Below are positions 35,413 through 43,509 of a stretch of 64,000 nucleotides of DNA, one piece after another (within the stretch, counting starts at the first letter, position 1; every line of letters begins with the position of its first letter). A model generated the notes under the pieces. That model had not been told where the DNA came from. It did not search any database and saw only the letters and a list, made by a program, of their open reading frames with translations. Position numbers and translations under genes: made by a program. The DNA comes from Lachnospiraceae bacterium. Its GTDB lineage: Bacteria > Bacillota > Clostridia > Lachnospirales > Lachnospiraceae. The stretch spans positions 1 to 64,000 of the forward strand of contig JAILKJ010000067.1 of assembly GCA_024693845.1 (NCBI GenBank). The letters run 5' to 3'.

Positions 35413-37782
35413 TCACCTCCCTCTTGAAAGCCTGAAGCATTTTTCACAGAGATTGTATGGATAGTTCCAGGGAACCTGTCTGCCGCAGCGGGAGCATTTT
35501 CTCACCGGCAGATGCTGCTGGTTCAGGATCGTTATGATCCGTTCCGAGATCAGACGCTTGTTCTCCGTGATCCGGGGCAGATAGTCGGGGTGATCGAACT
35601 TCTTGGCATACCGAAACAGCAGGTCACAGGTGGAATACAGCCGCTCCAGTGCCTCCAGAGAGGATTCGTCGTAGCTGCCCTCCGCCATGTAGATTGCCAT
35701 GATATCCGAAAGGTCGTTTCTTTTCCCGGTTTCGATCAGCGTCAGGATCAGCAAAAGCTCCGTCAGGGCTTCATTTTTGCTGTCATAGGGAGTCGTGACC
35801 ATACCGTAGATGATCTCCTTGTCCTCCGTGATCTGCTCCAGCTTTTTGGCCAGGAGCATCTGCTCCTTGATGTCTTCCTTCTTATAATATTCCTGGTCCG
35901 GCAGTTCCACCCACCGCTCCAGGATCTCGGAGATGGGTTTTTCGATGGAGGTGATACTCTCCGGGATACCCAGCCTTACCTTATCGATCTGCTCCAGCTC
36001 GGATTCCACGCCGCTTCGGATCAGCTTGCGTGAGTACTCCGAGGTATAGTAGCCCTTTTCAAAAATGCCCCGTCTTCCCGCGCGGCCGGCGATCTGCTTG
36101 ATCTCCGACGGATTTAAGTTTCTGCTGCGGATCCCGTCGAACTTCTCCGTCTCCAGAAAAACGATCCTCCGGATGGGAAGGTTCAGTCCCATTCCGATGG
36201 CATCCGTGGATACCACAACGCTGGTCTGGCCTTCGGTGAACTTGCGTACCTCATTCATCCGCACGTCATAGGGAAGCTTGCCGTAGATCACGCTGGCGGA
36301 GATGCTCTGTCTCTGCAGTTCCGCTGCCACCGCCAGCACCGATCGCTTGGAAAAAACGATCAGTGCATCCTTTTCCTCGATGCTTCCGGGGAAACGGAAT
36401 TCCTTCTTGTCAAATACCAGCGGGATGCTCCTCTCATGATGCACGATCTCGAAGTCATCCCCGCAATCCGTTATCATCTGGGTCACGATATTCTGGCAGG
36501 AGTTGTCACAGCAGATATGGATCTCCGGTGCACATACGCCCAGGACCGCTCTGGTCCAGGCGCCGCCTCTTTGAGAATCCGCGATCATCTGACATTCGTC
36601 GATCACCGCCACATCGTAGTTTTTGTAGATATCCAGGGTCTCAATGGTGGAGGAGGTATGGGTAGAACCCGGTACATGGATCTCCTCTTCGCCGGTGATC
36701 ATCTCACAGATCACACTGTCATGGTTCAGCCTGTCGAAGATCTCATAGGCTAGGAGCCTTAAGGGCGAAAGATAGATCCCGGTTTCAGCCTGCTTAAGCC
36801 GCTCCAGCGCCTGATAGGTCTTGCCGGAATTGGTGGGGCCGATATGCAGGATAAAATGTCGCTTCAGTTCTCTGGCCAGGGGATAGAGATCCGGGATCCT
36901 GTCGGGGATCTCCTTTAAGATCATACGGCGGAGCCTGTCTCTTTCTTTTTTGACCTGCTTGTGACTGCGTTCCGTACGCTGGACCTCATTGCGAAGCTTC
37001 TTATAAGAAGTGGTGAGCTGCAGAAGGTCCATCATCCTGGATAAACAGAGGGGATTGTCAAAATTGATCAGCTCTCTGGTAATATCCTCCGATACATTCT
37101 GCAAAAGCATGGGCTGCTCTTTTTTCATGGATGCTGCCTTCTGACTGCTGCGAAGGAGCACCGCCTTAACAAAAGCATAGATGCTGCGGCCCTCGGCGGC
37201 CTTGTACAGTTCATTGATCAGCGCATGTTCGTTCCTGGTCCCCACAAGCCGGAGGAGCAGATAGTCCTCCAGAGTCATGTTGACGGAGCCGATCTTCAGA
37301 TAATCCTCTGCATCCAGGCGGCTGTTTTTCAAAAGCTTGTCCAGGCGTTTCAAAGAGATCTTTTCAAATACCTGCTCTGCGATCCAGTCCTGTTCGTAGC
37401 GGATCTCCTCCAGGATCTTCTCTTTGCTGATATCGAAAAAAGCAGCATCCTGCAGAGCCTGCTCTTTTTTCTGCTGCTGGGCGGTGAGGTTGGCGGCCTG
37501 GCTTTTGCAGTAATCCTCATACCTTAAGCTGTATTTTTCCTCCAGTTCCTCTTTCGTCAGATCAAAAAGTGCATCCACCTCCTGACTGATCTGCAGAGCC
37601 TTTTCCTGATACTCCCTGGTCTTCTCATACTCCTGAAGGCGCTTCTGTTTCTTCTTCGCCTTACCCAGGGAGTGGAGATAGCTCTTGCGGACCACATGGA
37701 GACGCTTTTTGCGCTCAGCTTTCTTCAGCTGCTGTATGTAGTCCTCAAAGGACTGTTCCTTCTTGAATTCTTCTGTCGTCAT
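35413..37782 (-). CDS. Bacterial Suv3-like DExH RNA helicase with C-terminal zinc finger
   Basis: 789 residues. Residues 1-300 are a helical, Lys/Glu/Gln-rich extension with no known fold. The helicase core has Walker A HIGPTNSGKTYQAL (K321), the DExH-type motif II VIDECQMI (395-398), then DAIGMGLNLPIRRIVF and motif VI QIAGRAGRRG (563-572). The segments GPTNSGKTY, IDE-QMI-D--RG-AWTRA-LG and ATDAIGMGLNL-IRRI are the hallmark of the Suv3 family, known from mitochondria, where it feeds RNA to PNPase in the degradosome. A zinc finger (CSRCGR ... CEKC) ends the protein. The operon with a secreted protein and a DUF4230 protein gives no hint of the target. 3'-5' RNA unwinding is inferred from the family. 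Confidence 0.85.
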   Translation of the reverse strand: MTTEEFKKEQSFEDYIQQLKKAERKKRLHVVRKSYLHSLGKAKKKQKRLQEYEKTREYQEKALQISQEVDALFDLTKEELEEKYSLRYEDYCKSQAANLTAQQQKKEQALQDAAFFDISKEKILEEIRYEQDWIAEQVFEKISLKRLDKLLKNSRLDAEDYLKIGSVNMTLEDYLLLRLVGTRNEHALINELYKAAEGRSIYAFVKAVLLRSSQKAASMKKEQPMLLQNVSEDITRELINFDNPLCLSRMMDLLQLTTSYKKLRNEVQRTERSHKQVKKERDRLRRMILKEIPDRIPDLYPLARELKRHFILHIGPTNSGKTYQALERLKQAETGIYLSPLRLLAYEIFDRLNHDSVICEMITGEEEIHVPGSTHTSSTIETLDIYKNYDVAVIDECQMIADSQRGGAWTRAVLGVCAPEIHICCDNSCQNIVTQMITDCGDDFEIVHHERSIPLVFDKKEFRFPGSIEEKDALIVFSKRSVLAVAAELQRQSISASVIYGKLPYDVRMNEVRKFTEGQTSVVVSTDAIGMGLNLPIRRIVFLETEKFDGIRSRNLNPSEIKQIAGRAGRRGIFEKGYYTSEYSRKLIRSGVESELEQIDKVRLGIPESITSIEKPISEILERWVELPDQEYYKKEDIKEQMLLAKKLEQITEDKEIIYGMVTTPYDSKNEALTELLLILTLIETGKRNDLSDIMAIYMAEGSYDESSLEALERLYSTCDLLFRYAKKFDHPDYLPRITENKRLISERIITILNQQHLPVRKCSRCGRQVPWNYPYNLCEKCFRLSRGR

Positions 37783-37790
37783 AAATCTCC

Positions 37791-38453
37791 TCAGCGCTTT
37801 CTGAGCTTCAGATCGTTTTCGGCGATCCGGAAGGGATGCTCTTTGTGATCCGAGGTATAATAGGTCATATCGATATGGATATCGTCATTGGATACCCAGG
37901 CACCGCACTGCTTGAGGGAAACCTCCTGGCTCATGCTCTTGTGGGCGGGGATCCATCTGAAATGCAGGTCTTCGTTTTTGTAGGCCAGACCTCCGCTGGT
38001 GATCCGAAGTCTGTCAAAGGCGTAGCCCAGGTTCTTGCCCGTTTTGTTCTTGATCCTTAGACAGAGTTTGTTCTTCTTGGTCTTTTGCAGATAGACCGCG
38101 ATATTCTTATCCTCCCTCAGCAAAAGTTTGGGACTCTTGGAGGGGATGGGGGAATAGCAGATCACGTTGACCTTGAACTTCAGCCCCTTGTATTTGCCGA
38201 TCATGGTGGTCTGTCCGATCTCGTAGGCGATCAGCACGCCGTTGTCATCCACGTCAGCGATGCGGTTGTTGAGGGACCGCCACTTGATCTTCCTGGCCGG
38301 GATCCCGGCCGGAGCAAGGCAGATCCTGTGATCCTCCTGCACTTTGATCGTTGAAGTGGTAAGGCTGTATTTCGGTGTTTTTGCAAAAGCCGTTCCTGCG
38401 GACAGCAGAAGCAGCAGCAAAGTACAAAACAGAAATCCTGCTTTCTTTTTCAT
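37791..38453 (-). CDS. Secreted protein with an Ig-like (BIG2-type) domain
   Basis: 220 residues. Signal peptide MKKKAGFLFCTLLLLLLSAGTAFA. Residues about 30-98 read like a bacterial Ig-like domain (LTTSTIKVQEDHRICL ... KWRSLNNRIADVDDNGVLIAYEIGQTTM). The C-terminal half (about 105-220) is beta-rich and unrecognised (LRIKNKTGKNLGYAFDRLRI). No anchor is seen. It is the first gene of the operon with the Suv3-like helicase (8-bp gap) and is expressed from a good promoter 47 bp upstream. The pairing of an exported protein with an RNA helicase is unexplained. Confidence 0.75.
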   Translation of the reverse strand: MKKKAGFLFCTLLLLLLSAGTAFAKTPKYSLTTSTIKVQEDHRICLAPAGIPARKIKWRSLNNRIADVDDNGVLIAYEIGQTTMIGKYKGLKFKVNVICYSPIPSKSPKLLLREDKNIAVYLQKTKKNKLCLRIKNKTGKNLGYAFDRLRITSGGLAYKNEDLHFRWIPAHKSMSQEVSLKQCGAWVSNDDIHIDMTYYTSDHKEHPFRIAENDLKLRKR

Positions 38454-38499
38454 CTTTCGATATCCCTTTCCGGTCTGATCTTATAACATGGCACAATAT

Positions 38500-38527
38500 A
38501 TTGTAGCACAGGTGGCGGGAATTGCAA
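38500..38527 (-). promoter_or_regulatory. Promoter of the Ig-like protein/Suv3/DUF4230 operon
   Basis: TTGCAA (38522-38527), 16-nt spacer, TACAAT (38500-38505), with an extended TGC before the -10. Confidence 0.65.
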
Positions 38528-38540
38528 AGGATGGGGGAAA

Positions 38541-38646
38541 GATTGTTGCGAAGATAAGAGATAACCTTAGACCGATAAGGATTACTGCGAAAACAAGAGA
38601 CAACCTTTAGACCGATAAGGATTGTTGCGAAGATAAGAGATAACCT
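38541..38646. repeat. Three tandem ~40-bp repeat units
   Basis: Units begin at 38541, 38580 and 38620. Each starts GATTGTTGCGAAGATAAGAG (the second copy has changes: ACTGCGAAAACAAGAGAC) and the first two end in TAGACCGATAAG. The third unit is truncated at 38646 and flows into the branched palindrome at the end of rpsI. Unit length without spacers argues against CRISPR. Confidence 0.85.
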
Positions 38647-38766
38647 CGATTTCGCTTCGCTCATCTCGGTCATCTCTTATCTTCTCATGAAATACAGCAA
38701 AGAAAAAGAGTTCCTCGAGTAAACTCGGGAACTCTTTCCTTTGCTGTATTTCGCAACAATCCTTAT
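38615..38766. repeat. Branched palindromic element at the end of rpsI
   Basis: A perfect 16-bp outer inverted repeat (38615-38630 with 38751-38766; ATAAGGATTGTTGCGA) encloses two hairpins: 38629-38641 with 38672-38684 (GAAGATAAGAGAT), and 38689-38698 with 38743-38752 (GAAATACAGC-type). The right outer arm includes the rpsI stop codon, and the second inner hairpin contains the operon terminator. As RNA or single-stranded DNA it would fold as a three-way junction. Confidence 0.85.
38697..38734 (-). terminator. Terminator of rplM-rpsI
   Basis: GAGTTCC/GGAACTC (38708-38714, 38728-38734) with an inner CGAG-TAAA-CTCG stem. On the minus strand it is followed by TTTTTCTTT. It is nested in the branched palindrome. 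Confidence 0.8.
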
Positions 38767-39161
38767 CTCTTTGAAAATTGCGGTGCTCTACGTGCTGCCT
38801 TGAGTCCGTATTTCTTACGCTCTTTCATACGAGGATCGCGGGTAAGGTAACCTGCCTTCTTGAGGATGGGTCTGTAGTCACCATCTACGGTAAGAAGTGC
38901 TCTTGCGATACCATGACGGATAGCACCTGCCTGACCGGTGAAACCGCCGCCCTTTACGTTTACGAGAACATCAAACTTATCGGTGGTCTCGGTCGCTACA
39001 AGGGGCTGACGAACGATAACCTTCAGGGTCTCCATTCCGAAATAATCATCGATGGGACGCTTGTTTACGACGATCTGTCCCTTGCCGGGCTTTAAGTATA
39101 CACGGGCGATGGATTTTTTCCGTCTGCCTGTTCCATGATATGTATTTGCTGCTTTCGCCAT
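38763..39161 (-). CDS. rpsI: Ribosomal protein S9
   Basis: 132 residues. [17 protein letters not shown] at the N-terminus and the basic tail [17 protein letters not shown], which reaches into the 30S P site, identify S9. It is partnered with rplM 21 bp upstream, the invariant bacterial pair. Its TAA stop is part of the arm of a 16-bp inverted repeat (38751-38766), so the mRNA 3' end can fold right up to the stop codon. Confidence 0.97.
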   Translation of the reverse strand: MAKAANTYHGTGRRKKSIARVYLKPGKGQIVVNKRPIDDYFGMETLKVIVRQPLVATETTDKFDVLVNVKGGGFTGQAGAIRHGIARALLTVDGDYRPILKKAGYLTRDPRMKERKKYGLKAARRAPQFSKR

Positions 39162-39182
39162 TTTACTTCTCTCCTTTCAGCC

Positions 39183-39611
39183 TTAAAAAGTCAGTACTTC
39201 AGGCTTCTGTGCTGCCTGCTGATGCTCAGGACCTGCATATACATGAAGCTTCTTGTACATCTGTCTGCCCAGGGGGCCCTTGGGAAGCATACCCTTAACA
39301 GCCAGCTCAACTACCTTCTCAGGCTTCTTTGCCATCATCTCACGCAGGTTGGTCTCTTTCATACCGCCTACGTAATCGGAATGATGATAGTACATCTTCT
39401 GATCCAGCTTCTTACCGGTTACTTTGATCTTCTCAGCGTTGATAACTACTACATAGTCACCGGTATCCGCATGAGGAGTGAAGATCGGCTTATTCTTACC
39501 TCTTAATACCTTTGCGACCTCGGAAGCAAGACGTCCGAGAGTCATATCCGTAGCATCCACCACGTACCATTTTCTCTCAACGGTCTGTGGATTCGGCATA
39601 AATGTCTTCAT
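39183..39611 (-). CDS. rplM: Ribosomal protein L13
   Basis: 142 residues: [35 protein letters not shown] and [19 protein letters not shown] are diagnostic. It is an early-assembling 50S protein. The start at 39611 has a consensus GGAGG 7 nt upstream; the frame stays open further upstream but without a ribosome site. The gene leads rplM-rpsI from a consensus promoter with a leader of about 117 nt that may bind L13 itself. In many Clostridia rplM follows truA directly, but here a receptor and a sulfatase gene lie between them. Confidence 0.97.
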   Translation of the reverse strand: MKTFMPNPQTVERKWYVVDATDMTLGRLASEVAKVLRGKNKPIFTPHADTGDYVVVINAEKIKVTGKKLDQKMYYHHSDYVGGMKETNLREMMAKKPEKVVELAVKGMLPKGPLGRQMYKKLHVYAGPEHQQAAQKPEVLTF

Positions 39612-39728
39612 ATGATTACCTCCAGATTCACGAAACAATTGCTCATTTGTGCAGATCCTTTCTGGGAAGTGGCAGGATCTTAGGCGACGTTCGGGTCTCC
39701 GGGGCATGGCTACCCACCGCCGACACAC
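39612..39728 (-). ncRNA. Structured rplM leader (L13 leader candidate)
   Basis: The predicted transcript leader, with GGCGGTGGGTAGCC, ATGCCCCGGAGACCCG and TCCTGCCACTTCCCAG-type segments, can form several helices. Position and length fit the L13 leader class of Firmicutes, which lets L13 repress its own operon. I cannot check a covariance match by eye. Confidence 0.4.
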
Positions 39729-39734
39729 TACAGT

Positions 39735-39763
39735 ATTATACTGCGCCCTCTATAGCATGTCAA
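39735..39763 (-). promoter_or_regulatory. rplM-rpsI promoter
   Basis: A perfect SigA promoter: TTGACA (39758-39763), 17 nt, TATAAT (39735-39740). Confidence 0.92.
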
Positions 39764-39764
39764 G

Positions 39765-39792
39765 GGCGATTTTCAGCCATTTTCAAATCGCC
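39765..39792 (-). terminator. Hairpin after the chemotaxis receptor gene
   Basis: GGCGATTT (39765-39772) with AAATCGCC (39785-39792), 2 bp after the receptor stop and 1 bp before the rplM -35. There is no U run, so it may be a weak terminator or an mRNA end-protecting stem. Confidence 0.5.
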
Positions 39793-39794
39793 TT

Positions 39795-41513
39795 TCAGTC
39801 TTTAAAGAAGGCAATGTCATCTGTCAGCTTATCGGCCAGAACCTGCAGATTGTCTGCGGACTGTGCCAGAATATTAACAGTTGCATTGAGCTCTTCCATA
39901 GCGGCGCTGGTCTCTTCGGTGGAAGCTGCATTCTCTTCCGAGATAGCGGACAGGGAGGACATTACATCCACAACCACGTCCTTGGCCTGCTCGGAATTCT
40001 GAGCGCTCTCGTTGATGGCGCCTACTCCGCTGACCGTCGTGCCGATGGACTTGATCAGATCGCCGATGCTGTCAACGGTATTGTTGATGACATCCTGCTG
40101 GGATTCATTGGTCTTCTGAACTTCCTGAGCCGTCTTAACAGCCTCAGTGGACTCACTCAGCAGAACCTCCATCTCCTTACGGATCTCGTCTGCACTCTGA
40201 GCGGAATCATCAGCCAGCTTGCCGATCTCTTCTGCCACAACTGCGAATCCGCGGCCGGCATCGCCTGCTCTTGCTGCCTCGATGGAAGCATTCAGTGCCA
40301 GCAGGTTTGTCTGGGTAGCGATGGAAGTGATGGCTGCCACTTTTTCATTGATAATGGTAACGGCTGCGCTGGTAGCATTGATACGATCCGTGATCTCACC
40401 GATCCTGGTGCTCATATCGGTAGCGCTCTTGCTCAGGCGCTCCAGCTCGCCCACTGCCTGTTTACTCTCATCATCCATTTCAGAAGCGGTGTTCTCAAGG
40501 GAAATGGTGTTATCCATAACCGTAGCAACTGCGTCGGAGATCTTCTCCACATTGACATTGGCACTCTGGATCTCTTCAGCCTGCTGAACCGCACCGGTGG
40601 CGATTCCCTGTACCGCATCCGAAATACCGTCCGTGGTATTGGAGATCTGCTCTGCGGTCTCTGCCAGCTCGATGGAAGACTTATGTACGGAGCTTACCGC
40701 ATTCTTGATGTTTCCGATGATACCGCTCAGGGTATCAACCAGATGGTTTACATCCCGGATCGTCTCACCGATCTCATCCTCATTCAAACCGGTTTCATCT
40801 ACACGGACAAACTCTCCGTTTGCCACATGAGACATAACTTCTGCGATCTTCTTAACATTGACTCTGATATAATGGATCACCTTTACCGACAGCGTGGTAA
40901 GCACAGCAAGGATCAGGATAATGAAGACAAACAGAATGATAAGAGTCTTCTGGATGGTGGCTGCCAGCTGCTTATCCTGATAGGTAGCATATTCAGCCAG
41001 TACATCCTCCAGACTGTTGATGCCGTCTCTTGCAGCCAGAAAGCGTACATAGGCTCCGTCGTAGTTGCCCGCTCCCGTGATGGGATTGTAGCCTTCCTTC
41101 CATGCATTATAAGCTTCCTTAGAAGCCGAAAGGAAACCGGCGCAGCTGTCTTCCTGACCGTCGTAGCGATACTCATCTCTCAGATAAGTGTCCGCAGCCA
41201 GCACTTCCTCAATGGCTGCATAACCGTCTTCCACCTGCTTGGTATTGGTCTCATAATCATCCTTTGCCTCAGCAAGCATATCCGGATCCTGAACATTAGC
41301 CAGCTGGTCCAGAGCAAGCTGTGCCTGATAATAATCACGGTCAAGAATGATGAGCTTGTCGTTCATGGCCTTCAGCTGATCATAATAAATCGCTTTGGCC
41401 TTGTTCAGCGTTGTCAACTCTCCCTGTCCCATCAAAAAGAGCAGGATCAGGATCACGATCGCCTGAGGAACCGAGATACTCATCAGTTTCTTTTGAATGT
41501 TCAATTTTTTCAT
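39795..41513 (-). CDS. Methyl-accepting chemotaxis protein
   Basis: 572 residues. TM1 is at about 12-31, an extracytoplasmic four-helix-bundle sensor at about 35-185, TM2 at about 190-212, HAMP at about 213-265, then a long signalling coiled coil. The hairpin tip has [28 protein letters not shown] split around [19 protein letters not shown], the segment that binds CheA and CheW. The receptor would modulate flagellar or pilus motility; no che genes are near. The start at 41513 has AAGGAG 8 nt upstream, chosen over an in-frame GTG/ATG further up. It has its own promoter and separates the ribosomal rplM-rpsI pair from truA. Confidence 0.93.
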   Translation of the reverse strand: MKKLNIQKKLMSISVPQAIVILILLFLMGQGELTTLNKAKAIYYDQLKAMNDKLIILDRDYYQAQLALDQLANVQDPDMLAEAKDDYETNTKQVEDGYAAIEEVLAADTYLRDEYRYDGQEDSCAGFLSASKEAYNAWKEGYNPITGAGNYDGAYVRFLAARDGINSLEDVLAEYATYQDKQLAATIQKTLIILFVFIILILAVLTTLSVKVIHYIRVNVKKIAEVMSHVANGEFVRVDETGLNEDEIGETIRDVNHLVDTLSGIIGNIKNAVSSVHKSSIELAETAEQISNTTDGISDAVQGIATGAVQQAEEIQSANVNVEKISDAVATVMDNTISLENTASEMDDESKQAVGELERLSKSATDMSTRIGEITDRINATSAAVTIINEKVAAITSIATQTNLLALNASIEAARAGDAGRGFAVVAEEIGKLADDSAQSADEIRKEMEVLLSESTEAVKTAQEVQKTNESQQDVINNTVDSIGDLIKSIGTTVSGVGAINESAQNSEQAKDVVVDVMSSLSAISEENAASTEETSAAMEELNATVNILAQSADNLQVLADKLTDDIAFFKD

Positions 41514-41585
41514 AAGAGAACTCCTTTCTCTGTCTGGCGCCTTCCGATTTACCCCTCCATGTTTTATGGTGCGCACCACATTTCC

Positions 41586-41620
41586 ATGATACTACAACGG
41601 CACCTTTCATTCAATGAAAG
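41586..41620 (-). promoter_or_regulatory. Receptor gene promoter with an overlapping palindrome
   Basis: TTGAAT (41609-41614), 17 nt, TATCAT (41586-41591). The 17-bp palindrome CTTTCATT-C-AATGAAAG (41604-41620) lies across the -35 box, as an operator would. Confidence 0.55.
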
Positions 41621-41661
41621 ATGTCGAAAAAATGCCGAAAAATGTGATATTTCCCCCTCTT

Positions 41662-43509
41662 TTATTCTGCGGTTCCCTCCTCCGGAACGGGCACTTTTGT
41701 AGAATCATACAACTCATAGTGTTCGAAGCCGCCTTCCACATCAACATATACTCTGTACTCAAATAATCCGGCCAGATCAAAGTCAATGTCGGTGGTCACA
41801 TCCAACCGGAACACATTGGGATCATTTTTGCTGGGTTTAACCTTCATTTCATAGGTGTACACCTCGCCGCCTCCCTTGGGCGTCACCTCCAGGACCGCTT
41901 TATGGCAGCTGGTATAGTTTAGCGTGCGGATACCGCTTGAGCGCAGCCGCAGCTTATTCTTCTTTTTCTTGGGTACCAGGGAAAGTGCCACCCTGGTATT
42001 ATACAGATCCTCCTCCGTAATGCGGACATTGCTCTTTTCCTGCATGAACAGGGAGGGAAGGGACATCTTCTCATCCGCCCTCTCCAGTCCGTATTCCTCG
42101 ATCATGGTCTTTTTACCGGAAAACAGGTTCGTTCCCAGGCCCAGCTTATCCCCCTTGATGGTCACGCCCATGGCCGCCAGGGTCGTGGGGAAAAGATCCA
42201 TGGTGGAATAGAGCCTTGCACCGTCGTCCTTGCGCTGGGCAGCACTGTTGATAAAGGCGGTATAGACCCTTCTTTCGTAATCCTTATCCACATCGTCGCA
42301 AAAATCCGCATCCATGGTGGGATGATCCCCCACCAGCACAACGGTGGTGTTTTCATAGAAATCCTGGGTTTTGATCCAATCCAGGAACTCTGCCGTCTGC
42401 TTACTGGAGCAGGCATAGACATTGGCATACTGGTTCTCCCCGAAGGTATCTTCGCAAAGATCGCATACGTACCCATCGGAAAAATGCGTGTCCACGGTCA
42501 GCATGGTAAGACAGAAGGGCTCTTCCTGACCCGCCAGCTCTGTCAGCTCCTCCTTCGCAAAGGCAAAGAGCTTCTCGTCCTCATATCCCCACCAGACCTT
42601 ATAATCCTCCAGGATCTTTCCGTTTTGGATGGCCCAGACATAGTCGTGGATCTCAAAATCACCGTGGGTGCTGTAATACAGATCCCTTCCGCCGAAGGAG
42701 GCGTCGGATCCGATCAAAAGCCGCTGATGATAGCCCTGCTCCTTCAGGATATCTCCCAGGGTCACGATATCGGGGAAAAAGCTGTCCTGACCTGTCATGG
42801 CATTTCCCGTCAGAGGGATCTGCAGAGGAAGGCCGCTGCTGTGAGCAAACATCGCCCCCATGGTCCAGTTGCTGCCGCTTAAGGAATAGCCCCCGTTCAG
42901 CTGTCCCGGTGTTCCGAAATTCTCATTTTCCAATGAGATCTGCTCCAGCTCGGGAATACAGCTTTGCTCAAAACCACCGCCCTTTTCCTTATCCGCGAAG
43001 GTCATTTCGGCCGATTCCAGGAAAACATAGATCAGGTTTCTCTTTTTCTCGGGAAAAGAGAGCTTGACCTCCTTCGGATCCGCATATTCCTGGGCGATAA
43101 AATCCGCACCGGGATTGAGTTTAAGCTCCACCCAGTGATAGCCGGTGCTCAGAAGCCCCGTATGATGCTCCAGCCGCACACAGAAGATCACGCAAAGGCA
43201 GATGGCCAGAATAAAATACAGGCCCCAGATCTTTTTGAAGATGCATTCTTTCTTCTTTTTAAGGACGATGGCAAGGATCACAAAAGCCAGGAACACCAGG
43301 GCTCCCGGCAACAGATACTTCAGGATCAGCTCCGTGATCATCTCTGGATTGGTCCCTCCCAGGGATGCCTTCAGATGGAAGATCACCTCGTCCGCCGTCA
43401 GCTCCGACCAGGTGGTGAACAGCCAGTTCTGCGCAAAGAGCAACAAGATCATGAGCAGCAGAAACAGCAGACACAGAGCGCGTCCCACCACGCCTAACAC
43501 TTTTTTCAT
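41662..43509 (-). CDS. LTA-synthase-like membrane sulfatase (phosphoglycerol transferase family)
   Basis: 615 residues. The N-terminal part has three or four membrane helices (about 10-30, 64-84, 92-112). The sulfatase-fold catalytic domain (about 160-460) starts NLIYVFLESAEMTFA and has the nucleophile Thr in SGSNWTMGAMFAHSSG, VDTHFSDG, and the metal-binding VVLVGDHPTMD. Enzymes of this family transfer phosphoglycerol to teichoic acid or glycolipid. The acceptor here is not known. About 120 extra residues at the C-terminus form a probable beta-rich domain. The start overlaps the truA stop by 4 bp (ATGA, 43506-43509). Confidence 0.88.
   Translation of the reverse strand: MKKVLGVVGRALCLLFLLLMILLLFAQNWLFTTWSELTADEVIFHLKASLGGTNPEMITELILKYLLPGALVFLAFVILAIVLKKKKECIFKKIWGLYFILAICLCVIFCVRLEHHTGLLSTGYHWVELKLNPGADFIAQEYADPKEVKLSFPEKKRNLIYVFLESAEMTFADKEKGGGFEQSCIPELEQISLENENFGTPGQLNGGYSLSGSNWTMGAMFAHSSGLPLQIPLTGNAMTGQDSFFPDIVTLGDILKEQGYHQRLLIGSDASFGGRDLYYSTHGDFEIHDYVWAIQNGKILEDYKVWWGYEDEKLFAFAKEELTELAGQEEPFCLTMLTVDTHFSDGYVCDLCEDTFGENQYANVYACSSKQTAEFLDWIKTQDFYENTTVVLVGDHPTMDADFCDDVDKDYERRVYTAFINSAAQRKDDGARLYSTMDLFPTTLAAMGVTIKGDKLGLGTNLFSGKKTMIEEYGLERADEKMSLPSLFMQEKSNVRITEEDLYNTRVALSLVPKKKKNKLRLRSSGIRTLNYTSCHKAVLEVTPKGGGEVYTYEMKVKPSKNDPNVFRLDVTTDIDFDLAGLFEYRVYVDVEGGFEHYELYDSTKVPVPEEGTAE

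Noticed and set aside
38541-38646. Tandem repeats considered as a CRISPR array
   Set aside because: The units abut without unique spacers, there are fewer than three full copies, and no cas gene is in the window.
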